A stretch of DNA of 64,000 bases from Fusicatenibacter saccharivorans (GCF_027667425.1 NZ_JAQEGR010000011.1:89933-153932), one strand, 5' to 3'; positions 8,036 to 16,180 are shown, counted from the stretch's first letter. Made by a program: numbers and translations. The notes: generated by a model not told the origin, from the sequence alone.

Positions 8036-8068
8036 ATCTCCATCATTTGATGATAGAATGACGGAGAT
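8036..8068. promoter_or_regulatory. Inverted repeat upstream of Fic fragment
   Basis: ATCTCCATCATT at 8036-8047 pairs with AATGACGGAGAT at 8057-8068 with one mismatch. It lies between a possible TATAAT at about 7987 and the Fic fragment start, so it may be an operator of the former gene. Confidence 0.4.
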
Positions 8069-8092
8069 AAATCTGAAATGAAGGAGATTCCT

Positions 8093-8308
8093 ATGAGAGA
8101 CTTTGATTTTATTGTAAGTCCTGCGAAGTTGTTAACACCTGAAATTGTTCAGATGGTTAGCAGCATCCATGAACATAAAGGCAAACAGGAATTATTTCTC
8201 GAAGCCAATGTAGATGAATTGAAAACACTCTTAGAAGTTGCATTGATTCAGAGTACGGGAGCATCCAACCGAATCGAAGGTATATCTACTGGTTATGTCC
8301 GTGTTTAA
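8093..8308 (+). pseudogene. N-terminal fragment of a Fic-family protein
   Basis: About 71 residues remain. FDFIVSPAKLLTPEIVQMVS and the conserved ALIQSTGASNRIEGI match the N-terminus of Fic-domain AMPylase proteins. The catalytic HPFxxGNGR motif, normally further on, is absent because the frame diverges right after NRIEGI and stops. ATG at 8093 follows AAGGAG. It sits between the integrase and the tRNA-Arg attachment site, a place where element-end recombination often trims genes. It cannot be active as an AMPylase. Confidence 0.72.
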
Positions 8309-8670
8309 AAATATGAAAGCAGCTTATAAATTTGCCAGTCAAAAACGCATGGACAAACCGTCTCGTATGCGTTATATTATTTATAGACAAGAAAATATCT
8401 TGTACTTATGATAGGAAAGTTTAATTGAATACTGTTTACCATGATCGAACGTACGAAGCATGGTGGTCATATAACAGATGTCGATGGTAATATCAAGGCA
8501 TTCCCCGATTATTAGCTGGGGCAAACAATCAGCTAACTTTCAGAGCTTTACAGAGCTTGACAGAGGGGGTATTCAGAATAACTCGAATTGAATCGGAAAC
8601 AGTTTTATATAGTGTCCCATATGGGTTTACCTTACCTCAGATTGACAGAGAGTGACAATAGGTTGGAGCT
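8309..8670. other. Non-coding junction DNA with an ORF tail
   Basis: No intact gene is seen. A 24-residue frame at 8441-8515 (ERTKHGGHITDVDGNIKAFP) looks like the end of a lost gene that I cannot name. A small hairpin lies at 8344-8373 (AACGCAT / ATGCGTT). Two tandem 10-base repeats (CAGAGCTTTA, CAGAGCTTGA) lie at 8541-8560. Copies of the GTTAGCTG motif start at 8512 and 8530. Confidence 0.5.
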
Positions 8671-8712
8671 CTCCTAAGCGAGGGGTCGGAGGTTCAAATC
8701 CTCTTGGCGACG
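8671..8712 (+). other. Attachment site: 3' half of tRNA-Arg(CCU)
   Basis: The sequence starts in an anticodon loop (CTCCTAA, anticodon CCT), continues through a T-arm (GGAGG, TTCAAAT, CCTCT) and ends with the acceptor strand TGGCGAC and discriminator G. The upstream 5' half of a tRNA is missing. This is the typical duplicated half-gene left at one end of an element inserted in a tRNA gene. A terminator follows at once. The intact tRNA-Arg is expected outside the window, at the other end of the element. Confidence 0.75.
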
Positions 8713-8718
8713 GGCTTC

Positions 8719-8767
8719 AAAGCGTTCGAAAATGTTAGCTGGATTAGCTGACAACGAACGCTTTTTT
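8719..8767 (+). terminator. Terminator following the tRNA half
   Basis: AAAGCGTTCG at 8719-8728 pairs with CGAACGCTTT at 8755-8764, followed by a run of T. Its loop contains two copies of the TTAGCTG motif. It probably is the native terminator of the tRNA gene. Confidence 0.7.
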
Positions 8768-9111
8768 TGTTTTCTAATCACGTTCGTGACATGATTTTCC
8801 ATTCAAAATGATCAATTACCAGCTAACGCAATCCGATTTTTGTTAGCTGACGGCTAATCAAAATCACCTGTTTGCAAACATGGGTTTCAGGAAGTCCAGC
8901 TAACATTTGGGTTTCGCTCTGTTGTCACCCCTTATTTGGGGATGGATACCTGGTTTGAAAAACTGATGGAGAAATAATCTGGGAAAATAGTTTAAAGTTT
9001 ACATGTTATGATCATGTATGAAGTTGGAACAAAATAAAAGAATTGTGCTATACTATTGTTCAAGAAAAAACTCATTGACATATTTCAATCTATTTAGGAG
9101 GATAACAGCAT

Positions 9112-9432
9112 GATATTAAAGTTATTGAAATAAAAGATTATATAAAAAATCCAAAATCGAATGGTTATCGAAGCTATCATATGATTGTTGAAATACCAGT
9201 ATTTTTTGCTAAGGGTAAAACACCTATGCGTGTAGAATTACAGATTCGAACCAATGGTATGGATTTCTGGGCAACATTGGAACATCAACTTCGCTATAAA
9301 AAAGGAATTGAAGAAATGCCTGGCTATGATGAGATAAGTGAAGAATTACTTCATTCTGCAAGAGCTATCATTGAAGCAGATAATGAAATGCAGAGAATAA
9401 AAGACAAAATTGGTATGTTACACGAAATTTAG
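9112..9432 (+). pseudogene. 5'-truncated small alarmone synthetase (RelQ/YjbM-like)
   Basis: About 106 in-frame residues match the C-terminal half of a RelA/SpoT-type (p)ppGpp synthetase: NPKSNGYRSYHMIVE, VELQIRTNGMDFWATLEHQL and a helical tail. The N-terminal half with the nucleotide-binding part is missing. A strong AGGAGG and ATG at 9110 read into a different frame and stop after seven codons; the RelA frame has a TAA just upstream. A deletion that fused a ribosome site to the inside of the gene, one base out of frame, explains this. Any product from the internal ATG at 9181 would lack the synthetase core. Confidence 0.75.
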
Positions 9433-9467
9433 GGAGAAAACTGAGCAAGTAGGAAGGTGGAATATAT

Positions 9468-11027
9468 ATGAAACAAGATACTTTAGAGGGCAAAGCAAAA
9501 ACAAAAAATGGGGTAAAACGGCTGTGCTTTTCCATAATCTGCATTCTTCTGGAAGTGATTTTTATTATTACTATCGTAACACGCTTGAATGAATATGCAG
9601 AAATCATAAATTTATTTACAAGGATTTTGAGTGGGATCTTGGTTTTGGGATTGTACGCATCAAATAAGACATCCTCTATGAAAATGCCTTGGGTCATCTT
9701 AATTCTAATTTTCCCAATTATGGGTGTAGGCCTGTATTTGTTGATTGGTTTGAATGGCGGCACACATAAAATGCGTGAGCGATATGCAGAAATTGATAGC
9801 AAATTGTTACCAATGCTCCCGGACAGTCAGGAGTGTTTGAGCAGAATAAAAGAAACAATTCCGAAAGCAGGAAATATAGCAAGTTACATACAAAGAAATT
9901 CGCAGTATCCAATCTATCAGAATACGGATATTGTGTATTTTGATGAAGCAGTGAAAGGATTAGAGGCACAGCTTAAGGATTTGGGGAAAGCACAGAAGTT
10001 TATCTTTATGGAATATCATGCGATAGAAGACGCTGAAGCATGGCATAAGATTCAAGATGTTCTGGAAGAGCGAGTAAAAGCAGGTGTGAAAGTTAGAGTA
10101 TTCTACGATGATATGGGTTCTATAGGCTTTATTAACACAGATTTTGTGAAAAAGATGGAGGCAATAGGAATTCATTGCCGTGTATTCAATCCGTTTATGC
10201 CAGGCTTAAATCTGTTTTTGAACAATCGTGATCATAGAAAAATAACAGTTATTGATGGAAAAGTCGGATTTACAGGTGGATATAATCTAGCAAACGAATA
10301 TTTTAATTACACACACCCGTATGGACAGTGGAAAGATACAGGTATTCGTTTAGAAGGAGATGCTGTTCAGTCGCTTACGGTGACATTTTTGGAAATGTGG
10401 AATGCAGTAAGTGATAAGGATGCTAATGATTCTGATTTTAGTAAATACCTTTTCCACTATGATTATGCGGCACAGCAAACTGGGTTTGTTCAACCTTATG
10501 CAGACAGCCCTATGGATAATGAGCAAGTAGGAGAAGAAGTTTATATCAGTATGATAAATAAAGCTGAAAAATATTGTTGGTTTATGACTCCATATCTAAT
10601 CATAACAGATGAAATGACGCATGCGTTATGTCTGGCTGCTAAGCGAGGGGTAGACGTAAGAATTATCACACCTGGTATCCCTGATAAAAAATTCATTTAT
10701 AATATAACTCGTTCTTTTTATCATGGATTGGTTAAACATGGTGTTCGTGTTTATGAGTGGACTCCTGGTTTCTGTCATGCAAAAATGAGTGTGGCAGATG
10801 ACTGTATGGCAACTTGTGGAACAATTAATCTGGATTATCGAAGTTTATATCACCATTTTGAAAACGGCTGTTTTATGGCAGATTGTCAGGCAGTTGTGGA
10901 AATAAAAAATGATCTGATAAGAACGATGGGAGAATGTCGTGATGTGACAGACCAATATCAAACCGGACGAAGTGCATATTTGCGACTGGGACAATTATTT
11001 ATGAGATTATTTGCTGGATTGCTATAA
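9468..11027 (+). CDS. cls: Cardiolipin synthase (phospholipase D family)
   Basis: A 519-residue membrane enzyme that joins two phosphatidylglycerol molecules to cardiolipin. Two N-terminal transmembrane helices (about 20-40 and 65-90, with the PLDNase_N hairpin) are followed by two phospholipase-D domains. Each carries its HKD motif: H256 in DHRKITVIDG and H437 in CHAKMSVADD. Length and layout match bacterial ClsA. AGGAAGGTG precedes the ATG. The gene ends with a strong terminator and is followed by a second PLD-type gene, so the locus is devoted to anionic phospholipid chemistry. Confidence 0.92.
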   Translation: MKQDTLEGKAKTKNGVKRLCFSIICILLEVIFIITIVTRLNEYAEIINLFTRILSGILVLGLYASNKTSSMKMPWVILILIFPIMGVGLYLLIGLNGGTHKMRERYAEIDSKLLPMLPDSQECLSRIKETIPKAGNIASYIQRNSQYPIYQNTDIVYFDEAVKGLEAQLKDLGKAQKFIFMEYHAIEDAEAWHKIQDVLEERVKAGVKVRVFYDDMGSIGFINTDFVKKMEAIGIHCRVFNPFMPGLNLFLNNRDHRKITVIDGKVGFTGGYNLANEYFNYTHPYGQWKDTGIRLEGDAVQSLTVTFLEMWNAVSDKDANDSDFSKYLFHYDYAAQQTGFVQPYADSPMDNEQVGEEVYISMINKAEKYCWFMTPYLIITDEMTHALCLAAKRGVDVRIITPGIPDKKFIYNITRSFYHGLVKHGVRVYEWTPGFCHAKMSVADDCMATCGTINLDYRSLYHHFENGCFMADCQAVVEIKNDLIRTMGECRDVTDQYQTGRSAYLRLGQLFMRLFAGLL

Positions 11028-11040
11028 GAATCTGATGAAA

Positions 11041-11097
11041 CGACCTTTCAAAAAACAGTTGATTTAGAAGTTAACTGTTTTTGAAAGGCCGTTTTTA
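11041..11097 (+). terminator. Strong terminator after cls
   Basis: CGACCTTTCAAAAAACAGTT pairs with AACTGTTTTTGAAAGGCCG at 11073-11091 (with small mismatches), then TTTTT. Confidence 0.85.
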
Positions 11098-11224
11098 CTA
11101 TATCTAACAGTCTGTTGTACAAAGAAGATTTTGCATTGATGAAAAAACAAACCTTGTTGAGGTTAAATTGAGATTGACTTTGTATTGTATAAGTATGAAA
11201 TAAAAAGGAATCAGGTGATGTACA

Positions 11225-12658
11225 ATGAAAAAGTATAAAATATGTAAAATCCTTCTTGTTATACTGGCAATTTTTTTATGTGTGGCTTTTTATGAATTGC
11301 TCGGAATCCGCGTTGCATATAAAAAGCAGCCGGAAGTGTCCAATACAACCAAAAAAGAAACAAAAAATGTGTCATGGAACGAATGCAGTGAAAATACAGA
11401 ACGGGCAGTAATCATAGAAAAGAATCCAGAAGCGCTTTTACAAAGAGTGCGTTTGATCAAGAATGCAAAAAAGGAAATTATTCTTTCTACTTTTGCATTT
11501 CAATCCGATGAAAGTGGAAAATTGATTTTAGGAGCACTGCATGATGCGGCAGACAAAGGTGTACATATTCGTCTGTTAATAGATGGAATGGAGAGCTGGA
11601 TTGATATGGAAGGAAATCCGTATTTCTATGGATTATCTTCCCATGAGAATGTTGAAATTAAACTATATAATAAGGCCAATCCGTTGAAACCGTGGAAAAT
11701 GATGGGTAGAATGCATGATAAATATTTGATTGCAGATGGAAAAAGATATATTCTTGGGGGAAGAAATACATACAATTATTTCCTGGGTGATTTTCCGGGA
11801 CATAAGAACTATGACAGAGACGTGTTAGTGGTTTGCGATGAACCTGAGAAAGAAAATTCAGTTAACCAGTTGTTAGAGTATTTTGAAACGATATGGGAAC
11901 AAGAAGACAGTGGTTATTTTCATGACAATAAAAAACTGGCAAATAGAAAATCTGTAAAGAACGCAGTTTTAGAACTGCAGAACGGCTATCAGAAATATTT
12001 TGAAGAGAATAAGGAAAGAATCTGCGATACCGATTACACGGACGAAACTTTTGAGACAGAAAAGATTGCATTAGTGTCAAATCCTATCCACACAGGTTCC
12101 AAGGAACCAGTAGTCTGGTATCAACTGGGAGAACTAATGAAAAATGCAAAAGAGCGCGTGAAAATTCATACACCATATATTATTTGCAATGATATGATGT
12201 ATAATACATGGAAAGAGATTGCGGAGAGAGTTCCGGATTTTTCTATCATGACCAATTCGGTTGCCAACAATGGAAATCCGTTTGGTTCTGCTGATTATGC
12301 GAGAAACAGAAACAGAATTTTAAATACAGGAATTGATATCTGGGAGTATGAAGGCGGCTATTCTTACCACGGAAAAAGCATCCTGATTGATGATGATCTA
12401 TCCGTAATCGGTTCCTTTAACATGGATATGAGAAGCACGTATCTGGATACGGAACTGATGCTTGTAATACGTAGCAAAGAGATTAATAAACAGTTGGAAG
12501 AAGGCATGATGGAATATGAAAGAGTGTCCCGACAGGTATTGGAAGATGGAACCTATCGTGATCCATATCATGTAGAGCCAATCGAATTAACAAAGAAACG
12601 TCAGAGAAAAATATTTTTGGTACAGCATCTGCTTGGATGGGCAAGGTATCTGTTTTAA
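11225..12658 (+). CDS. Phospholipase-D-family protein with N-terminal anchor
   Basis: A 477-residue protein with one N-terminal membrane helix (about 7-28), so the catalytic part is probably outside the cell membrane. Two PLD domains carry HKD motifs: H164 in MHDKYLIADG and H382 in YHGKSILIDDD, the latter followed by GSFNMDMRS. This set fits a phosphatidyltransferase or phospholipase and is compatible with a cardiolipin-synthase-like enzyme. It lacks the two-helix N-terminus of ClsA. It stands 17 bases before the response regulator start and is likely co-transcribed with it. Substrate is unknown. Confidence 0.82.
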   Translation: MKKYKICKILLVILAIFLCVAFYELLGIRVAYKKQPEVSNTTKKETKNVSWNECSENTERAVIIEKNPEALLQRVRLIKNAKKEIILSTFAFQSDESGKLILGALHDAADKGVHIRLLIDGMESWIDMEGNPYFYGLSSHENVEIKLYNKANPLKPWKMMGRMHDKYLIADGKRYILGGRNTYNYFLGDFPGHKNYDRDVLVVCDEPEKENSVNQLLEYFETIWEQEDSGYFHDNKKLANRKSVKNAVLELQNGYQKYFEENKERICDTDYTDETFETEKIALVSNPIHTGSKEPVVWYQLGELMKNAKERVKIHTPYIICNDMMYNTWKEIAERVPDFSIMTNSVANNGNPFGSADYARNRNRILNTGIDIWEYEGGYSYHGKSILIDDDLSVIGSFNMDMRSTYLDTELMLVIRSKEINKQLEEGMMEYERVSRQVLEDGTYRDPYHVEPIELTKKRQRKIFLVQHLLGWARYLF

Positions 12659-12675
12659 TAAGGAGGAAGGAAAAC

Positions 12676-13347
12676 GTGTTTCAAATATTGATTGTAGAAG
12701 ATGATAAAGAATTAAGCCAGCTATTCCAAAAAGTGCTTGAGAAGAATGGATATCAGGTCAAAAGTGCATCGGATGGAGCACTGGCATTAGAAATATTGGA
12801 TAAAGAGTATATTGATCTGATCATTTCCGATATTATGATGCCGGTTATGGATGGTTATGAACTGGTGTCGGAACTCCGTTCAGCAGGATATCAGATACCG
12901 GTACTTATGATCACTGCGAAAGGTTCCTTTGATGATATGCGCCAGGGATTTCTTTCGGGAAGTGACGATTATATGGTAAAACCGGTAAATGTGAATGAAA
13001 TGGTTTTAAGAGTTGGAGCACTGCTTCGCCGTGCACAGATACTGAATGAACACAAAATTGTGATCGGTTCAACAGAGTTTGATTATGATGCAATGACGGT
13101 TACAACTGATAAGGAAAGTCTTGTTTTGCCTAAAAAAGAATTCCTGCTTTTATATAAGCTTGCAGCTTCGCCAGGCAGAACATTTACAAAACAACAGTTG
13201 ATGGATGAAGTATGGGGATACGAGACGGAGGCAGACCCACATACGATAGAGGTACATATAGGAAGAATCAGAGAGCGTTTTAAAGATAACCCTGATTTTG
13301 AAATCGTAACAATGCGTGGAATTGGATACAAGGTGGTGAAAAAATAA
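12676..13347 (+). CDS. OmpR-family response regulator
   Basis: A 223-residue two-component regulator. The receiver domain (residues 1-115) has the acidic pair E8-D9-D10, phospho-acceptor D52 in ISDIMMPVMDG and the conserved K in MVKPV. A C-terminal winged-helix DNA-binding domain follows (GRTFTKQQLMDEVWG, TIEVHIGRIRERF). I chose the GTG at 12676 because AAGGAGGAAGG stands just upstream. Its stop overlaps the kinase ATG by one base (TAATG), so the two are translationally coupled. Likely targets are the lipid-enzyme genes around it, by position only. Confidence 0.92.
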   Translation: MFQILIVEDDKELSQLFQKVLEKNGYQVKSASDGALALEILDKEYIDLIISDIMMPVMDGYELVSELRSAGYQIPVLMITAKGSFDDMRQGFLSGSDDYMVKPVNVNEMVLRVGALLRRAQILNEHKIVIGSTEFDYDAMTVTTDKESLVLPKKEFLLLYKLAASPGRTFTKQQLMDEVWGYETEADPHTIEVHIGRIRERFKDNPDFEIVTMRGIGYKVVKK

Positions 13348-14390
13348 TGGAACAAAAGAAAGAAAAAGGATTGCGGATCCGATCCTGTCTGACTGGTGCA
13401 ATCTGGCTGGCACTTGTATTTTCAACAGTCATATCTGCTTTATTATTTGCTTTTTTGAATCATTTTTTTTATCTGCCGGGCAGCATATCTGTGCTTGGCT
13501 GGCTTTTGATTTTCAATACATTGATTGCCGGGCTGATCACTTCCTTTATTAATGCAAAGTTACTGGAACCAATTACCAGACTTAGTAAAGCAATGAAGGA
13601 AGTTTCTCAGGGAGATTTTGAACAGCATTTGGAAACGAACAGCCGTATAGCAGAAGTTGGAGAATCTTATCAAAGTTTTAACGTTATGACAAAAGAACTT
13701 CGTGCAACAGAGGTGCTGCAGATGGATTTTGTATCTGATGTTTCTCATGAGTTTAAGACCCCGATTAATGCCATTGAAGGATATACAATGCTGCTTCAGG
13801 GAGAAGAACTGTCTCCGGATCAAGAGGAATATGTAGAAAAAATCTTATTTAACACCCAAAGACTTTCCGGATTGGTTGGTAATATTTTGCTGTTATCCAA
13901 GTTAGAGAATCAGAATATACCAATGAAAAAAACAGAATATCGTCTGGATGAACAGATCCGCCAGGCATTTCTTTCATTGGAAACAAAATGGACAGAAAAA
14001 GAAATTGGTTTTCAGGTAGAATTGGAGGAAGTTAAATATACTGGGAATGAAGGACTTTTTATGCATATCTGGATAAATCTTTTGGATAATGCGATTAAGT
14101 TCAGCCCTTCAAAGGGGACAATTACGATGTTTCTGAAACAAGAACAGGATTCTGTTAAGTTCATTCTGGAAGATGAAGGACCAGGAATAGAGGATGATGT
14201 AAAATCCAGAATATTTGACAAGTTCTATCAGGTAGATGGATCTCATAAAGCAGAAGGAAATGGCCTAGGTCTTGCACTTGTAAAACGGATTGTAGATAGT
14301 GCCGGAGGAACAATCAAAGCAGAAAACCGTGAATATGGTGGATGCAGATTTGTTGTAGAGCTTCCAATACAGAAAGATGAGGCCATATAA
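13347..14390 (+). CDS. Sensor histidine kinase
   Basis: A 347-residue membrane kinase. Two transmembrane helices (about 15-38 and 48-68) are joined by a very short extracytoplasmic loop of about ten residues. A HAMP domain (about 68-120) follows, then a HisKA domain with the phosphorylated H134 in DVSHEFKTPINAI, and a HATPase_c domain with N (NLLDNAIKF), G1 (DEGPGI) and G2 (GNGLGLAL) boxes. The tiny loop resembles intramembrane-sensing kinases that detect cell-envelope stress. It partners the response regulator immediately upstream. Confidence 0.92.
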   Translation: MEQKKEKGLRIRSCLTGAIWLALVFSTVISALLFAFLNHFFYLPGSISVLGWLLIFNTLIAGLITSFINAKLLEPITRLSKAMKEVSQGDFEQHLETNSRIAEVGESYQSFNVMTKELRATEVLQMDFVSDVSHEFKTPINAIEGYTMLLQGEELSPDQEEYVEKILFNTQRLSGLVGNILLLSKLENQNIPMKKTEYRLDEQIRQAFLSLETKWTEKEIGFQVELEEVKYTGNEGLFMHIWINLLDNAIKFSPSKGTITMFLKQEQDSVKFILEDEGPGIEDDVKSRIFDKFYQVDGSHKAEGNGLGLALVKRIVDSAGGTIKAENREYGGCRFVVELPIQKDEAI

Positions 14391-14421
14391 GTTTAAGAAA
14401 AACAGATAGAGGAGGAATTAC

Positions 14422-15465
14422 ATGACATTTTATCAGGAGTTGCAGTTAAATCAGGCAGGTTCTAAAAACCTGTTGAAAAAGAGTGAAACACTAAAAGAAA
14501 AATCATATCATATGTGGGTATATCTGGTGAAGATAGCTGCTACAATGGCATTTTGTTTTTGCTTTGTTAGTATTTTCAGTATCCTATTTGGAAATGAGAA
14601 CAGCATTGTAGGTGTAGTAGTCTTATTATGTCTCATGGTGTTTAGAAATGCGGATCTGGGGATCCACACCGGACAATCTACGATGCTTTTGGCTTTGTTC
14701 TTTGTAATTATGACTGTATGTCCGCATTTAGCAAATCAGTTTTCACCGGTATTGGGAATGCTGTTAAATATTGCGGCACTGGCTGTGTTGATTCTGTTCG
14801 GATGCCATAATCCATTCATGTTTAATCAATCTACATTGGTTCTTGGGTATCTGCTGCTATATGGTTATGATGTTACGGGAAAAAGCTATCAGATGCGATT
14901 AGTCGGAATGGCTTTAGGTGCAGCACTTACCTGCCTCGTATTTTATCGAAATCATAAAAACAGAACTTATAAAAGAAATCTGAAAGATCTGATACAAGAA
15001 TTTGATATCACTTCTTCCAGAACAAAATGGCAGATATGTCAGATTTTATGCGTACCGATTGTCCTTTGCATTGCAGAACTTTGTAATATGCCACGTGCAA
15101 TGTGGGCTGGTATTGCGGCCATGTCCACGATTTTGCCGTTTATGGAAGATATGCACTACAGAGTCCGTAAAAGGATTGTCGGAAATATTGCAGGTGTTAT
15201 ATGTTTTACAGTATTATATTTTCTGCTTCCTTCGTCAATCTATGCATATATAGGAATTCTTGGTGGAATCGGTGTAGGATTTTCAGCACAATATGGCTGG
15301 CAGGCAGTATTTAACACATTTGGTGCTTTAGCCATTGCTACAGAGACTTATGGACTACAAGGAGCGGTTAGTCTTAGAGTGATTCAAAATGTTTTTGGTG
15401 TTGTGTTTGCTTTAGCATTTTGTGTTATATTTTATTGGTTTATGTCTAAAAAAAAGGGAAAGTAA
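14422..15465 (+). CDS. FUSC-family membrane protein
   Basis: A 347-residue protein with about nine or ten hydrophobic helices in two blocks (35-170 and 205-340), separated by a charged segment (about 175-200, with the run NHKNRTYKRNLKDL). This matches the two-half layout of FUSC/aromatic-acid-exporter-like proteins. It is 31 bases downstream of the kinase, preceded by AGAGGAGG, and so is probably in the same operon. A role in exporting amphipathic or toxic molecules is known for some family members and only inferred here. Confidence 0.72.
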   Translation: MTFYQELQLNQAGSKNLLKKSETLKEKSYHMWVYLVKIAATMAFCFCFVSIFSILFGNENSIVGVVVLLCLMVFRNADLGIHTGQSTMLLALFFVIMTVCPHLANQFSPVLGMLLNIAALAVLILFGCHNPFMFNQSTLVLGYLLLYGYDVTGKSYQMRLVGMALGAALTCLVFYRNHKNRTYKRNLKDLIQEFDITSSRTKWQICQILCVPIVLCIAELCNMPRAMWAGIAAMSTILPFMEDMHYRVRKRIVGNIAGVICFTVLYFLLPSSIYAYIGILGGIGVGFSAQYGWQAVFNTFGALAIATETYGLQGAVSLRVIQNVFGVVFALAFCVIFYWFMSKKKGK

Positions 15466-15476
15466 GGTGACCGTAC

Positions 15477-15656
15477 ATGCAGAGTGAAGTGAATCAGGAA
15501 GAAAATTTGAATAGAATTATTACGGTTCCTAATCTTCTTTCTTTTTTTCGGCTTTGTCTGATTCCGGTAATTATATGGAGTTATTGTGTAAAGAAAAATC
15601 CTCTGTTAGCTGGTGAAATCTTATTGCTGTCTGAGCTTCCCGATATGTTCTGGTAA
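15477..15656 (+). pseudogene. Truncated CDP-alcohol phosphatidyltransferase (PgsA-like)
   Basis: A 59-residue remnant. RIITVPNLLSFFRLCLIPVI is the standard start of CDP-alcohol phosphatidyltransferases such as PgsA, which make phosphatidylglycerol phosphate. The frame breaks just where the catalytic D-x2-D-G-x2-A-R motif should begin (LLLSELPDMFW, stop). The minus strand from this point is IS66 transposase sequence, so an insertion or deletion removed the rest. It follows the FUSC gene by 12 bases and was probably the last gene of the lipid cassette, supplying precursor for the cardiolipin synthases. Confidence 0.7.
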
Positions 15657-15813
15657 AGACTTGGACCATGGCAGAAGCTCTGTTAGAAAATCAGTTTTTT
15701 TATCCTCCACATGTTTAGGGATTTCTCTGAGCAGATGTCGAACTTTCCTATTATATAAGAAAATTCCGCATAGCCGCTGATGATAATGAGCTACATATCT
15801 TCCCGGATTTTTC
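15621..15813 (-). pseudogene. IS66-type transposase C-terminal remnant
   Basis: About 63 codons are open on the minus strand, ending at TAA 15623-15621. The last part (LLREIPKHVEDKKTDFLTEL, then LPWSKSLPEHIGKL) resembles the conserved C-terminus of IS66 TnpC (LLPWSDKLP-type). No other transposase part or terminal repeat is visible, so this is a dead fragment. It overlaps the broken end of the phosphatidyltransferase frame and marks the breakpoint. Confidence 0.55.
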
Positions 15814-15943
15814 TCAGCACCGAGCAGACTTCCAGTCCAAGTTCTTCCCCCAGGATCCTACCTTCCATCCTTTCTTTTCTGTCATACCCTGCTGTAAGTA
15901 TAGCATAGACTTTTGTTTCCGACATTAAAAATTCCATCGACAT
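15791..15943 (-). pseudogene. Unidentified 50-residue gene remnant
   Basis: A minus-strand frame begins MSMEFLMSETKVYAILTAGY and ends LRKIREDM. It has no ribosome binding site that I can see and overlaps the IS66 remnant in another frame. It may be the end of a transposon-associated gene; I do not recognise it. Confidence 0.3.
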
Positions 15944-15965
15944 CCGTTTCTGCACACGGTATAAT
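15937..15965 (+). promoter_or_regulatory. Promoter of the small-ORF/Crp pair
   Basis: TCGACA at 15937-15942, 17 bases, then TATAAT at 15960-15965. AAAGGAGG and the small gene start follow 25-40 bases later. Confidence 0.6.
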
Positions 15966-16000
15966 AGGTATCATGTAAAGAAAAAGGAGGTTGTTTTCTT

Positions 16001-16180
16001 ATGTTATCCTGCACCTACGAAGTAGTCGCCATCGATGGTGATTACGCGCATTTACGCCGCAATGACATCGAACCGGAGGACAATGAAACGAAACTGGTTG
16101 CCCGTGCGCTGCTGCCGCCGGAAATTATGGAGGGCAGTATTTTGAAATACGAGATGCTGCAGTATGAAATCATTGGCTGA
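16001..16180 (+). CDS. Conserved small acidic protein, 59 residues
   Basis: The protein begins MLSCTYEVVAIDGDYAHLRR and includes LVARALLPPEIMEGS and YEMLQYEIIG. Short proteins of this shape occur in many Lachnospiraceae, sometimes under the doubtful name chorismate-pyruvate lyase, but 59 residues is far too short for that enzyme. AAAGGAGG lies 11 bases before the ATG. Its last 17 bases overlap the Crp-family gene, which suggests translational coupling. The sequence looks like a single small beta-rich domain. Function is unknown. Confidence 0.68.
   Translation: MLSCTYEVVAIDGDYAHLRRNDIEPEDNETKLVARALLPPEIMEGSILKYEMLQYEIIG

Larger units (their letters stand above)
8512..8904. repeat. Seven copies of the GTTAGCTG motif around the att core
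   Basis: Plus-strand copies: 8512-8518 (TTAGCTG), 8734-8741, 8744-8752 (TTAGCTGAC) and 8842-8851 (GTTAGCTGAC). Minus-strand copies (CAGCTAAC): 8530-8537, 8820-8827 and 8897-8904. They lie on both sides of the tRNA-Arg half at 8671-8712. Short motifs in both orientations around a core site are what integrase or excisionase arm sites look like; this role is inferred. Confidence 0.6.

Noticed and set aside
8512..8904. GTTAGCTG repeats as a CRISPR array
   Set aside because: The motif is only 8 bases, in both orientations and with irregular spacing, so it is not a CRISPR array.
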